A stretch of DNA of 64,000 bases from Lepiota brunneoincarnata. Its lineage: Eukaryota; Basidiomycota; Agaricomycetes; Agaricales; Agaricaceae. Position 1 is the stretch's first letter. Every line of letters begins with the position of its first letter. Location of the stretch: assembly GCA_023014365.1 (NCBI GenBank), contig JAEBUN010000001.1:3844001-3908000 (forward strand), in the 5' to 3' direction. The translations under genes were made by a program, and so were the position numbers. Positions 12,110-25,483 of this stretch are shown in pieces. The notes beneath the pieces are model-generated. The model saw only the letters and a list, made by a program, of their open reading frames with translations, was not told the origin of the DNA and did no database searches.

Positions 12110-15100
12110 CGTGAAGGGGAGGAGGGGGGGTTAGGGTGGAAGGTGGTGGATCGCGGTCCAGGGACAGGGGAGGAGTATCCTAGTGAATGGACCGTACGGG
12201 ACTTGGAAGCTTTTATAGAAATTGAAGTGGAGAGGATTGGAACAATTGCATATTTGGGATGATCGTTTGAGCAGTCGGGATGATGTGACAAATGGGATAT
12301 GCGTGGGGTTTGGGCGCTTCTCCTCTTGGGCAGGACAAAAATTCAAAACTGATAGATCAGATACCCCTGCCCAATGAATAGATTGCAGCGAACCGCAACA
12401 AGTAATTATTATCCTGCAGGTACACAGGGCAGAGAAGACGTGTCACCGGCACCCATGGAGCTGTCTGAGTGGCTGGACCCTGATCTCCTCGCGTGCCATT
12501 CGATCTCTCACTGAGTGCGATCGACCAACGAACACAACTTGATGGTCTAGACCCCACTTGCCCTGCTCCAATCATGAACATGCCGAGCTCAGAAGACACT
12601 GTTCTTGAAGCCAAATATGATAGAAATCATTTCCATTGTAGCTCATGTGTCAGCTGTGGTTGCCGAGCTCGCAGCGCCGTTTTCCTTTTTTCTCGTTGAA
12701 ATATCAAGGCCCCCCGTCATAAGTCCGGATGTGAATGTGGTGATCTCTCATCTCCCGATCTCACTGAACCCGAAAGCCACGCCTGACGGAAAATCAGATC
12801 TTGTTTAAATCTCGAGAGCGTACTTTGTTTTTTTTTTTCCTCAACCCCCCCCCAATAAAAAAAAAGTGCGCCAATCGATGCGTCTGGAAAGCTCACCCGC
12901 ATGTTCCATGGGTCCTGCCCCAAAAGAGGTCATGCTTGTTATTGAGAAGCTGCATAATCAGAGGCCCTTTTACTAGTTGATAACCGGCTTGCCATTTGAT
13001 CTTCTGCGGTGCCTTGAGAAATCTTTAGTCATCACATCAACTGTTGTACCTTTGACATGCCGTCAAACCAAAGCTCAGGGCGATTGTCCTAGCGCACTGA
13101 TGAAATCGTGTGCCTCAAAAAAAAAAAAAAAGAAAGCCTTCTATGCGGCTCTCATGAAGACATAATTCAACAACTCGGTCGCACCAATGACGTGGTGCTC
13201 GGAATTCTTGTCATACCACCTGACAAAACGTCAAGCCCTCGAGTCGGAACATGCACACGTCCCACCTTCCGATATCTATCTCTCTCACATCAATAGCGTG
13301 TGTGTGTGTGTGTGTGTGTGTATAAGTCTGATAGACGTGTCCTTAATGCCCGCAGGAGTCCAATGCATCTGTCATATGTTCGCCTACTATGCTAAGAAAT
13401 TAACACCAGGATTCCGATATTCCCTGTTTCACGTTGACCATGACAGTAGTTGTATAGTTCTAGTGGAGCTTATCACCGCTCGCCCTGATTTGGGGAATGA
13501 TTTTGGGTCTTCATGGGTAAGTAGCTTGAGCCCTCGGAGAAGTGGCTCCCAGTGGCTGCAAATATAGGTAACTGACCCTATCCTCCACCACGTCATGATG
13601 ATCACCCACTTAGGGAGGGTTAATGATCAGCGCTCGATCAGCGCTCGACGAAAGAGGTTTAAGATTTAGTCACTCAATTGAGCGGAGGGAGTGTGTGTGT
13701 GTGTGTGAGCCCCTCCCTTCCCCCCCTCTCAGCTTGACCAGGCACCGTACCTGGGCATCATTGAAAAAGTATGAGCGTTGATGTCATAACCTCTATTTGG
13801 GCAAGTTCTGAGATATCTGGTACGTGGCTACGGCACATATTTCGTGTTTAATTCTATCGACTCTGTGCCGAGTATTTCACATACGGTGGAGAACTCTGTC
13901 TGTCCCCGGTTTTCTTGCTGAAGTACCATATCTGGACGAACATTCATCAGGTCATGGAGCCCTACTTCAGATTCGGGCAAAAGAAGCCACAAACCAGAGA
14001 ATGTTCCTCCCCTGGTTCTGTCATTTCCTATCTATATATCAATTCCGTGGAGACCCATAGTATCACTACCGCACACACCCAATTTGCAGGATCCGATATC
14101 GGAGGAGGAGGAAGGGGGGGGGGAGGGGGAACGACAGTGCCAAGGGTTCTCTGATAGGGTCCAGATAAGAGTGCGGTAGGGGGTAGGTGATTTTCTATTT
14201 TCTTTCCCCCCTCCCCCCTTCATTCCGTGGTGTACGCTACTCGGCTAGAAGTCATTTGTGCGATCGGAACCGTCATAAGTATGTCCCTACCTGTCCAAAT
14301 GTCAAATCCCACCTTCTTTCGTGATCAATCAGGCCTTGCCACCTGTTTGTTTTTTTCTGACAGATCTCTTACGGGGGACATATGTCCAAAGGTCATCCGT
14401 CATCGTTTCTGTTCCGGGCTAGCCAGCCCAATTAATCGCGTTTCGTTCAAAAATGGACAACCACCCTCCTCCTCCGCCTCTAGTTCCTCGAAGCTATGCG
14501 CGTGATAAAGGGAAAAAAAAAAAAAAAAAGGGAGGCCGACGGACAAGCTTTTTTTCCTCCGGGATTGACACTGCGTCCCATCAAGATCATTTTCTTTCCC
14601 CCTTCTAGGCTCTCAGGGCTTCCGGAACAGTCAGTCAAACCCCAGAAGTAGCCCTTTACGGCTAAGCACCCTACGTATGCTTCGCGATTTCTCCCATTCC
14701 TTTTTCAATCATCGATGGGGTCACGGGGGGGTTGGGGTTCTCGGCACGCGCTTCGCCTTCGTTTTTTTGTTTTTCTCTCACGTTCATCAAGAGTTGGCCA
14801 TTGCGTTGGGTGATGTTATCCTGTTGTGATTTGGGTTCCGACTCCTGGGACTCATTGGTGGCCCCGGTCATAGGCCGAAGGGGGCTAGGCCCATGTCAGG
14901 ATAATAATACCGATACCGATGTCGTGTTTTGTTCTTGGAATCGGCTCTAGAACAGAATGAGAGTTGCATGCGAGGACGTGTGTGTGTGTGTGTGTGTGTG
15001 CCAGCGGAAATGTTGGTTAATGATCCCTAAAAACGCTACTTGTCTCCGGCACCTTGAGACTAATTTCCTCAATTGGAGGATTTGATAGCCCCTTGGGCCG

Positions 15101-16665
15101 TTGTTCGCGAGCAACACTCGCGTCCCGTCTAGATTTTTTTTTTTGGCGCATACCGTCTCGTTGGAACAGAACCCTATGTACCAGGTTCAGGAATAGGCTA
15201 AAAGGGACCCAGATTCAGGACCCAGCTAACAGGCTGGGGTATCCCCGTCCAGCGTTTTGTGCAAAAGCGGGGGGGGTGGGACATGGTCTAGAATTAAAAT
15301 ACAAGAGGTCTTTATTCCAGATGAGGCCACAGGCCTTTTCGGACCCACAGTCTCCACCGTCCTTGTGATAGATGAAAGCATGCTAGGAGCCCACGAGTCG
15401 CCAGTATTTAAGTAAGTACTAGCGCAGTGATTGGGTGGGGTAACTTTTCAGGATGGAGATGGGTGCACGAACTCAGGTTGGTTGGTGCCGAAAGAGCGGC
15501 AGTACAAAAGCAGTATGAATGGGTGGCACTAAAAATGTCAAATGCCCCTCCTCTGACCTCACTTGGTGCTTCGGAAGAATACCTACATGTGGCCCACGGT
15601 CAGCGAATTTACTTGGCAGAATGCGGCGCCCGGGGGAATGGGGATGAGGTAAAGGGAGGTGGGGTGTGTGTGTGCGTGCGCGTGCGTGTGTGTGTTGAAT
15701 CTCGGGTCATACGGGGGTGGTGTTCTTCTCAACTTCGCCCCCACCTGATTCGTGACTTTTGGGTTCGGCTGAGAGAAAAATAGAATAGCTCTGAGTATTC
15801 TCATCAGAGAAGACCTGACCTCGAAGGCTCTTGATGAGATTTTTTTTTTGTGAATGATGACTGCCTATTGGATGGAGAGTCGGACTATTGAGCTGACAGC
15901 TTGTGCGTAACTATCAAGTGTGGAGCACATTCACGGGGAAATTATCGATGATGTCTCTGTGTGCAGAAATATCTAGTTGTTGCTCCATTTATACATTACC
16001 CCCCACACGTGGCTGGGAATAATTAATAAACGTCAGGCCGATGGTCGCGCGTTCCGTATGCGTGACAGGACGGGGGCCCCTGGTTTTTTTTTGAGATATC
16101 GGTGGCGCGACGAGGATCCGCGCGAGCTATCAAGGGAGGTGTGTGCAGGGTCTGGGTATGACGTTCGGGGGACGGGATTTGCATGGGCGATTATTTCACT
16201 ACGTACGCAATGAGAGGTGATCCATCCGAGGGGTATAACGGTTTGATGTCCAACATTTGCCAATCGGCTCCCCGACGGCCTGGTCCCATGTCGGCTGGTG
16301 CAGAACCCACCTATCTAGATCAACGATATAGCCCACATTGAAGTTTTTGCAAATTTGGATCGGGCTGAAGAAATCCGCGAAAACACCAGTTTACCTCGTT
16401 GTGCCTGGAGCGAAAGGCACAGGGTCAGCACTTGGATTCGGGAACCACAAGCCGATTTCCGGAATTGGTACAAGGTACGCATTATAATTAGTGTTCCGAG
16501 TCCCAACAGGTTTGCCTTTATCCTGAACTCGAAGAAGCTTTCAAGCTCATTGTACTAGGGATGGGTAGGAGCCGTGGGAGCAAGAGGGGCTACAGGTAAA
16601 CAAAGACAAAGACATGGTCCGCAATACGCCGCAAACTCTGTTACTCTCCAGCACAACGAGCTACG
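12110..16665. other. Gene-poor interval rich in microsatellites and homopolymers
   Basis: About 4.5 kb with no recognisable gene. Four TG/CA arrays lie in the same orientation near 13299-13321, 13690-13708, 14979-15000 and 15664-15698. Poly-A tracts occur near 13118 and 14513-14529. Open frames crossing the TG arrays translate to Cys-Val repeats and are artefacts. A 66-codon minus frame at 14671-14871 is the most protein-like but has no recognised homologue. Confidence 0.5.
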
Positions 16666-18574
16666 ATGTTCAAGCCGTCGTCCGCAGCGACACAGACGGC
16701 ACTCAGGGCATCCACTTCAGCATCGCGTATGTTCTTTCCTCAATATTATTCACAAGTTATTGATGCGACTTTATTCGCTTGCCCAGGTGTCGCGCGTCCG
16801 CTCCGTACGAAACTTCGGTCCCAACGCTCTTTCGCGACTGCTGCGGATACTCCTGTTCGCAGATATGGCGGTTTGAAGGACCAAGACCGTATCTTTACAA
16901 ACGCGTTCTGTAGGCATGACCATGGTATCAAAGGTGCAATGGTGCGTTTAGCTGCCGCTTTGTATGGTTTATGTGGTTTCCTCATGTACTGTTCAGTCGA
17001 GAGGAGACTGGCATCGGACAAAAGATATCCTGCTGAAGGGGGATAGCTGGATTATTCAAAGTATTAAGGACTCGGGCTTGCGTGGTCGTGGTGGAGCTGG
17101 TTTTCCCAGTGGGTTGAAATGGAGTTTCATGAACAAACCCAATTGGCAGAAGGACCCTCGGTGAGTAAGGTCGCGCGCTATGACTTGTTTTCTCTGTCCC
17201 ATAGCTTTGCAATAATTTTCTCTTTGCGAAGGACGTGGGTAGCTAACACTTCCCTCCAGACCACGCTATCTTGTAATCAATGCCGACGAGGGTGAACCGG
17301 GCACCTGCAAGGACCGTGAAATTCTCCGTGGTGATCCTCACAAGCTTATTGAAGGATGTCTTGTCGCCGGACGTGGTATGAATGCCAGTGCTGCTTACAT
17401 CTACATCCGTGGCGAATTCTACCAGGAGGCATCACATACTCAACAAGCGATCAATGAAGCCTATGCCGCTGGATTTTTGGGGAAGAATGCTTGCGGTTCA
17501 GGCTACGATTTTGACGTATATATCCATCGCGGCGCTGGTGCCTACATCTGCGGCGAGGAGACTGCGCTAATCGAGAGTCTTGAAGGGAAGCAAGGCAAGC
17601 CTCGTCTTAAGCCACCCTTCCCCGCCGATGTCGGTCTGTTCGGTTGTCCTACGACTGTTGCTAATGTCGAGACTGTCGCCGTTGCACCCACAATCTGTCG
17701 TCGTGGCGCATCATGGTTTGCGAGCTTCGGCCGCGAGAGGAACCAAGGTACCAAGCTGTTTTGTATTAGTGGACATGTCAACAACCCGTGCGTGGTTGAA
17801 GAGGAAATGAGCATTCCGTTGAAGGAGCTCATTGAGAAGCACTGTGGCGGTGTCACTGGTGGCTGGGATAACCTTCTCGGCATTATTCCTGGAGGTTGCA
17901 GCGTACCTGTCTTGCCTATCAACCTCTGCTCCGAAGTCCTGTAAGCATCTTCCATCAAGGAGCAAGTGATCAACAGACTTATCACTCCTGTCAATAGGAT
18001 GGACTACGACTCCTTACGAGATGCTCAGTCAGGCCTTGGCACCGGTGCTGTTATCGTCATGAACAAGAGCACAGACATTGTTGCTGCTATCGCGCGCTTT
18101 TCCCAGGTGCGGTTACGTGCTATTTTTGTCAGGATCGTCATCTCACACATCAACCCTAGTTTTACAAACATGAATCGTGCGGCCAGTGCACGCCGTGCCG
18201 AGAAGGTACAGGATGGATGGCCAAGATGATGGATCGCTTTGTGGAAGGCCGTGGCCACGAGCGCGAAATAGATATGCTCCTTGAGTTGACGTACGTGAAA
18301 CAGTCCATCGCTTTGCTTGCTCCACATAAACATTGATCTCTTTCACAGCAAACAGGTAGAGGGTCGGACTATTTGCGCTTTGGGTGACGCCGCTGCTTGG
18401 CCCATCCAGGGCCTGATGAGACACTTCCGACCAGAGGTGGAGCGTCGCATCACGGAGTTCCAGGCCCAGCACGGACGTGTTGGCTTTGGTGGTCACTTGG
18501 CGAGTGCCATGGATGATGCCTTGGCTGTGCCTGATATGGGGTTGAGGGCGCCCGACACCCAACCAACAGTATAG
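16666..18574 (+). CDS. NDUFV1: NADH:ubiquinone oxidoreductase 51 kDa subunit (complex I, NDUFV1)
   Basis: This subunit of the mitochondrial complex I peripheral arm binds NADH and FMN and carries the N3 4Fe-4S cluster. Seven exons (16666-16726, 16787-16941, 16997-17160, 17260-17940, 17998-18106, 18160-18290, 18349-18574) give 508 aa, the usual family length. The N-terminus ([20 protein letters not shown], then an Arg-rich stretch to RSFATAA) is a mitochondrial presequence. [10 protein letters not shown] and [19 protein letters not shown] are the nucleotide/FMN-binding glycine motifs. [11 protein letters not shown] supplies three cluster cysteines and [12 protein letters not shown] the fourth. 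All intron phases agree and no stop interrupts the model, so the gene appears functional. It stands alone, as expected for a nuclear-encoded subunit. Confidence 0.96.
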
Positions 18575-20149
18575 TCCGTTCATGTTCGAGAGTTAAAAGT
18601 AGTGGGCCCCGGCGCAATAGAAACCTTTTTCATCGATACCAGTATGGGGATTGTTGACAGCAGAGAGACCCTTACTCACATCATGTTTATTTGTGTTTGC
18701 ATTGTAGTGGCGCTTATGTTGTTATCAGTGACCCAGTCTCATTGCGAGATTCACGGGTTTGTGGCATTGAACATGGCAACCCACTGAAGGGGAGAGAACG
18801 CACTTTGGATCTTGACCGTTCGGCCCCGTATTGGTAACACGAACATGATAATACCGGAGCTGTACTGCGTACCTACCCAGCGTAAAAGTGTTGCGATGTC
18901 AGAGAACACTTGACGGGGTTTGGTGATATGTTCTCTTTTTGAAGGTAATTATACGCCAAGATCATTTCCGACATGTCAACGAGGTATTATCTTGGATCGT
19001 CGATAAACAGGCCTTGTAATGTCGGCATTGATACCCCTGTGACACAGGAGATCAAATGCCGAGCGCGTTTGCAGGCCAGACCAACCCTCGACCCCTAGGC
19101 GCGCTTGTCGGTTTCGTGTGGGTGAGACCCATGTGCAACCCAAGCTATGGAGTCAAAACCTCTCCGGAACAGCGACACACTCGTAACCCCAGTTGTCCTT
19201 TGTACCGACCGATATTGAGATGCTTATCAGCGCGATAACAAGGTTGGACAAGAGCGGTGCAAGTTTGAACCTAAGGGAAAGGGGGAAGCGAGAATGAGGG
19301 AGAATGAAAGAGAGAGAGAGAGAGAGTTTGGGTGAAATTAACGGCCGGTTACTGTGGCCTGCCAACTAGCTGCTGAACTGGAGTCCAACCCCCCCTCGCC
19401 CCCTTTCCTTTTTTTGACCGCGCGGCATTGCTCAGAGTCAAGTCATCGGCTCACGCACCACATGTCTAATTGGAAACACCATGTCCCCGCGCTTACGCCC
19501 CCCCCCCCCCCTCCCCCCTTTTTTTTCTTCTTCCGATGTTCCCCCGCTCTTGCTGCCGCTGCTGCGCTGAATCGGGGATTGCGCATAGATACCGGCCGAA
19601 AGTAACATAATATTTCTCTGGTGGGTTTATACGATATATGTACTAGGCGCTGCGTTTCGAATTCGAAGTGAAAATAAGATGGAGAAATGTTGTTAAATAC
19701 GGGAATTTTTCGAATTTTTTGTGGATAAGATGGGCGAATGTTCTAGTATCCACAAACCCATTTTGTCTTTATGGAAAAACAAAAAAACACTTGGCGACGC
19801 TTCTTGAGAATAGAAGCGAATTTGGGGACGCCCTTTTTTTAGGGGTGGGGGGGCTTGGTATTGCATACTTTTGGTTATATTGGCGAAACTAATAGAATGA
19901 GCACACTCGGATCTTGTAAAGATTGAAAGATTTAGGGGGGGGCGGGATGGGAGTTTTTAAATAATAAGAAAAGTATCCGCAACAGATTAACTATTGTACT
20001 AATATAGATGATGTGATAGTTTACTAGTACTACGACCAACATCCTACATAAACAGTGTCCACACGGATGAGGATAACATACAATGCAAAGATGATCATAA
20101 AAAACGAAAAAAAGTCGTCATATCTAAGTTATTAACGTTATGCCGAGTT
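18575..20149. other. Intergenic region between convergent NDUFV1 and transcription-factor genes
   Basis: The two flanking genes converge here, so it should contain both terminators. It includes an AG repeat near 19310-19326 and pyrimidine tracts near 19500-19520. No gene is supported. Confidence 0.5.
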
Positions 20150-23100
20150 TCATGAGAAGAACGCCGAAGTATTATTAACATGCAGATAATCAGTCAAACC
20201 TGCCATGGCCGTTTCATCAAATTGCATTCCAACCCCCGAGAATATGGATGCATCCTGGGCCAACAACGCGCTCGGGGCCAGCTTGCTAATGTCGATGGTG
20301 AACTGCTCAGAAGACAAAAGGGGGGGTTCGGGCGTCGAAATGGCCGTTGCCGTTGAGGGAGTGACATATCCCAATGATGCGGCCGTGTAGTGGTGACTCA
20401 GGGAATCCCCATATGGTGTTGCGTGCAGAGCAACACTGGAACGTGTCCCTTGTGAGGCGTCATTCTAAGAATGATTAAATACCCGATGACCAAGGAAAGA
20501 AACCAGAGCTTTTATATGTGCTTACGATTATCCTCTTGACAACGTTCTCGAAACAGACGTCATCGTCCGAGGCAGATCTCTTTTTAGGGTCCTTCGGGAA
20601 TCCATTTAGATCGACAGCTATCAAAGGCGGTGTTAACAGGGGATAAACTTGTCCGGGGTAATCGATGGGATATGCGACATACCAAGCAGGTTCTCGAGCA
20701 GTCCAATAGCGTTCTGTGTTACGGTCGTGGCGGTGGGACCTACGGATCTACAGAAGGGTTCAGCTTGAATTGCGAGTAATAAGGGAATGGTTATTATCCC
20801 GAAAAGCCCTTTACCTGAAAAGTTGTAGCGCGTCCCTTATCTCCTGTCTACGTTCCCGGATTTCGGCATCTGTACCATTGCGGTATAGATAGCACAAATC
20901 AATGAAAAGTACAACGGTCTGCAGGGAGATATCTCAGAGAGCGATTCAAAAGGGGGAGGGGAGGAAACAAAGTGCCTTACCGCCGCAAAACCGTAAAACA
21001 CCGCAATCCACCAACGAAGCAGCTTCTCTCCCTGTTGGTTCGTGCCGAGGCATTGAAGAATAATCTGGGCGGCTTTGATGCACTGGTTGCGAGAGTGCGC
21101 CTTTGGAACTCTATGATTAGCCGCTGTATTTATTATTAGGATCAGTGGTGGTGGGGTACTCACATAGCGACTGTCTCGATATCCTTGGAACAGGAATGGG
21201 CGGTGAAGTCGCAGCAAACGCGTTTGCCCCATCATTTGACATAGCGTTCTCTCCATAGACATCACCTCATCCGAGCGGCCGAAGCGCTTTCGATTATCGT
21301 TCACGGCTTGGAAATAGTCCTTGATATCCCCTATCATATTGTTGATCTTCTTTTCCATGTCAAGAGCGAATTCCAGTCCATAGCCGCCGCCACAGTTAAC
21401 CTCATCCACAACCTGCCGATAGAGCTCGACGAATCGGAGACGGCATAAGAAGGAGGACATTTCCTATTAATGGGAGACTTCTGTTAGATAGGGGCCATTT
21501 TCGCTATCTTTGTAATGAGCGGAGGGGGCAACTCACAGTGTGCACGTTAAGCGGCTTTGATTGAACAACGTCAGTCTCCACAAGGTCGACATCATCTATA
21601 TTCGCCGGAAATGCGGTGTGATTCTGTGATGGGTGGATGGAGTAGGTGCCTTGATGAGCCATCGCATGAGACCAGTCGTCGAAAACCTAGAGTGGGGCCG
21701 GGGATGATATGAATCAGTTACAATATGTTTTTTTTTTTGCTCTCGCAGACGAGAATATTTACCAAACACCACCATACCCGACGGGCAACTTCTCTCCGGA
21801 TCGAAGATCTCCACTCGAGTGGATACTGACGGGCACCTGTCTCATTCCCGAGCCGGGACATCCCAAGGTTCTGAGCGATCTGTGCGGAAAAAGTGATTTA
21901 TGTTGGGTAAGTTATATGAAGGCAGAGAGCGCTGGGGAAGGGGGGAGGGGGGGGGGGACCGGTATTTTGATTTCACGAACCTTGATGGCAGCTCCGGTTA
22001 ATGCCCAGTGTGAACTATTGATGTTGATCAAGAGAAGACGGCGAGGGGAGGGAAATGAAATGAGTTCTTTGATCCCATTCTTCGTATATGGGGAAAAGCT
22101 TACTCGGATTCATCGTGATTCTGTTGATATACGCCCATCAAGCTGTACGATCTCAGGGTTAGAGAACACGGACTCTATCTCATCGACGCCGAGATAAGGG
22201 GGGGGGGGACTTACACAATCGTTTGCAAATGTTCGAGGGTGTGTGTCCCGACAAAATTAGCATACTGCAAACACTGCCTGCCATAATCCCGGTTCAAAGA
22301 TGAAACGCATATGGAATAATAAGGGAGTAAAACGTACCTGTGCACCGGAATACAAGTGCTGTGCGTATTGCGAACAGGAATTGTAATCGAGGAAAAGTTG
22401 TTCACAGATCTTGGCATCCGCAAAAATGAATGAGAGACTCAGGACCATGAATAGGACTCCGACAAAGTCGGTGTTGACCAGATGATACCGATGGTTGGAA
22501 ATATGTGACAAGAGGACACTGGTCTGATGACAAAAAAAAAAAAAAAGAGAGCGGGGTTGTGATTAAGCATCAATGTGTGGATAGCAATATGGAGCCCAAA
22601 AAAGAAACCATCAACTAACCTCTGTCATGAAAGTCGGCGCATGGATGACCTATTAGGAAGCCAAGCCAAAGTTCTCAGGGGGGCGGAACATCGATGTACG
22701 CGGCGCAAATCGGGACTTACTTTGGCATACCAATCCACCTGTTGAACCTTCATTTACATGTCAACCCCTCCTGCTCGAACGGAGGATGCAAGCAACAAAG
22801 AACGTACATAGAACTGCAACAAAACCTGAATCTGTGGCTCCGTAGGAAGAAGGCACAAAAGATCGACTGATAACTTCATGGTGCGAGTTGACAAAGAGCG
22901 ACAAAGGGTGCGAAGTCGGCAAGACGGTCGCAGGGAGGCTTTCACTATTACTTGATGGGGTGCTGTAAGGGCTCGTGCTAAAGTCGTTCGCCGCACGGGC
23001 CCGATTCGCCTTGTGCCCCATCGCAAAGTCCTGAGAAAGCACACGCGCACACACACACACGAAGTTAGTTTGATGTGTACGTCACAAAGGGGGTTGATTA

Positions 23101-23735
23101 TTATGCCTTGCCTCGAGGATCATTGCAGCTTCTTCTGCCGGTGTGCCAACACGAAGAAGAGTAGGCGCGGGGGAATCCAGAGCCCGGCTGCAGGGTCTTT
23201 TCGGGCTTGGACTGGGACTCTTCGAATATGGCGAAAGCTCGCGTCTTCGAATAGACCGAGGCGACCCGTCACTGCTGGATGACCCTGATCCCCTTGTGGA
23301 GAGGACGGAGATCGTGTTCTCCAATTTTTGGACACGATCAACAAGCTCTTCCAGTCTATCTGAACTCCTTTTGTGTTCACTAGATGGTTAGTCAGTCGCC
23401 TCCCCCACCGGTCATTGCGATGGCTTCAAACTCACTGAAGTAGGCTTCTGTCGACTTCACGACAGGTCTCTCCTTCTCCGCGTAGAATGCAGGGTGTACA
23501 TGGGTATGATTTGCTGCCTAGAGAGGGGGAGAGAGAGAGAGGGAGAGAGTGGATGGACCTATTAATGACTTGCATCTGTGGAGTGCCAAGATTCTGGGCG
23601 TACACTTAATCTTCCTCTTGCGGCCTAGTTGGCGTAAGTTCATATCACAGCAACAGAACGCATCATAGTTGGGCAAAGGCACATACATTGAAAGCAACTT
23701 TGAATGGGTCTCGACGAAGTACGAGGTTCAGCCAT
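20150..23735 (-). CDS. Zn(II)2Cys6 fungal-specific transcription factor
   Basis: The protein starts at the ATG at 23735. After splicing three short exons it shows CFQCRKRKIKC continuing to SKSYPCTPC and a sixth Cys: spacing C-x2-C-x6-C-x5-C-x2-C-x8-C, the binuclear zinc cluster. A coiled-coil-like segment (DRLEELVDRVQKLENTI) and a Ser/Pro/Arg-rich linker follow. The fungal-specific transcription-factor domain is seen as VDWYAKVIHAPTFM, SLMGVYQQNHDESD, SHWALTGAAIKIAQNLG and REVARRVWWC. The C-terminus ends at 20150. The gene has more than ten short introns. An apparent frame change near 22870-22960 is resolved by an 85-nt intron beginning GTAATAG. One intron (23031-23111) appears to use a GC-AG pair. 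This is a sequence-specific nuclear regulator; the target genes are unknown. Confidence 0.87.
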
Positions 23736-25483
23736 GAGGAGAGCTAGAGAGAGTGAGAGAGGGAGGAGTGAGAGAGAGAGACAGGGGCGGAGTGGGGGAA
23801 CCAGATGAGGGGCTATTTCTCTTATCCTAAGACTCGGATATAAAGGCAAAGGGGGATCCTCCATTCGGTCCGTGCATTGCTCGAGATATGGCTATCCAGA
23901 AAGAGTCTTGTATCAGCGGAATGAATTGCCGGAGATCCAGCGCCAAGCTTGGGCTGCGCAAACCCCCTTCATACGAATCGTCGGTGATGCAGTGTCGCAG
24001 AAAAAGGGTCAGTGAAGTAACATTGAGATCTGACAGGCAAGTACGTGTGTGGTCCTGTATCGAAACTTTGCCCGAATAGCTTACTGTCCTCTCTCGGTTG
24101 GGAAATCATTGGGTTAATATTGATGTAACCGAAAGAGTGACGCTCGACTGCTTGACGACTTGAATTAGAGCAAAGGACGCGCGACCAAGGGCCGCAGCCC
24201 AAGACAATTACAAGGAGGGGGGAGCTAATCTAGTTTTAGTGTCCTCGAAAGAGCACAGCAAAGCCCCGAGAAAGCTCCGAGAAGGCGCGCCCAGTTCCGA
24301 GGCCATCGAACCAAGGTTGCGTTGCTGGGGTTGGAAGGGGGGGTATACAAAACAAGAGTTTCCTCACCAATAGCTTTTTCCGCGTCAGGCCAAACTCTGT
24401 CGTCATGTTCGGGGAGTTTGATCAAACATAGTTCTCTCCACCGAATTCTCCACAAATCTGAAGATGGGGGGGAGGAAGAAAGGACTTATGGAGTTGCGAC
24501 GACCCAAGAATTCCTACGCCAGTGATCGAATGCTATATTTCGCCTTGCCAGGAATTGCCTGAAGCAAACGTTGAGATGGATCGAGTACCCGAGGTCGAGA
24601 ACTGTATTATCATTGATGCGGAGTGACCAAGACCGGGTTATGTAAAGAGTAACAGGTAAAAGGACATGATACGCCGCTGGGACCGCTGGGGCAAAGAAGA
24701 GCAACACCCCCCCCCTTCGTTCATTAGCGCCAACCAAGAAAGGCATGGTTCCCGTTCTCTGGATCAGCGGGTTTGTTAAAGCGGTGATGGGCATCTTGAG
24801 CCTTTGCGGGCTGATAGAGTCGAGCGTTGGTGACCCTTAATGGATGCTTGCAAGAATGTGTTTGAGCTGCCAGAAATGAACACGAGTTGTGGAGCCAAAG
24901 CGAATAGTTGTATTGCATTTATGGGTCCGGGACGATCATCACAGCATGGGTCGAGATTCCTACCCTCCGCAGCTTGAGCAGTCACTCACAGGTTGAATGA
25001 CTTGATGTATACAATAGTCCAGGACAGAGAGAGAGAAAAGAGTATAGTCTGGAAGAGATGAAGCTGAAGGCTGACAACTGCGTCCTGACATTGCGCCGAA
25101 CATTCTCACACCCGCCGGCCTTTGCTCTAAGAATAAACATATCGGAATCACAGCTGTGGCTATGGCTGGCTGTTGCCATGGGCGTTGTCGTTACGTTGAA
25201 ACACAGGGAGGGGGGTACAAAATCATGCTAGGGTCGCTGTGCAACCTTCCCAGACAGATAATGACACTCAAAAGTCACCATAACAAACGGTCTAGCAAGC
25301 CCTCCTCAAGGGGACGCGCTCTTGGCGTTTTGGTTGCATGTACTCGACTTCATTTCTTATAGAGAGGCTAATAGTAGACATTAGATTATTCTCGGGCTCG
25401 ACGGGCAGGGCTGGTAATATAATGAAGAGAAACGAAGGGAAGCAATGTATCAGAGAAATGACAGTAGGGGGGAGGGGGGGCGG
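23736..25483. other. Interval with no supported gene
   Basis: Several minus-strand frames of 60-100 codons occur between 24225 and 25180, but none shows a recognisable motif or consistent splice pattern. The sequence just right of 23735 should hold the promoter of the transcription-factor gene. AG-rich stretches occur at 23740-23790. Confidence 0.45.

Noticed and set aside
13187..13567. 126-codon plus frame with a Cys-Val run
   Set aside because: The repeat is a translation of a TG microsatellite; the rest has no recognisable protein feature.
15427..15804. Overlapping plus and minus frames of 118 and 73 codons
   Set aside because: Both cross the TG/CG microsatellite near 15664-15698 and look artefactual.
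22754..23060. Frameshift in the Zn2Cys6 transcription-factor gene
   Set aside because: An 85-nt intron starting GTAATAG and ending CAG restores the frame, so the gene need not be broken.
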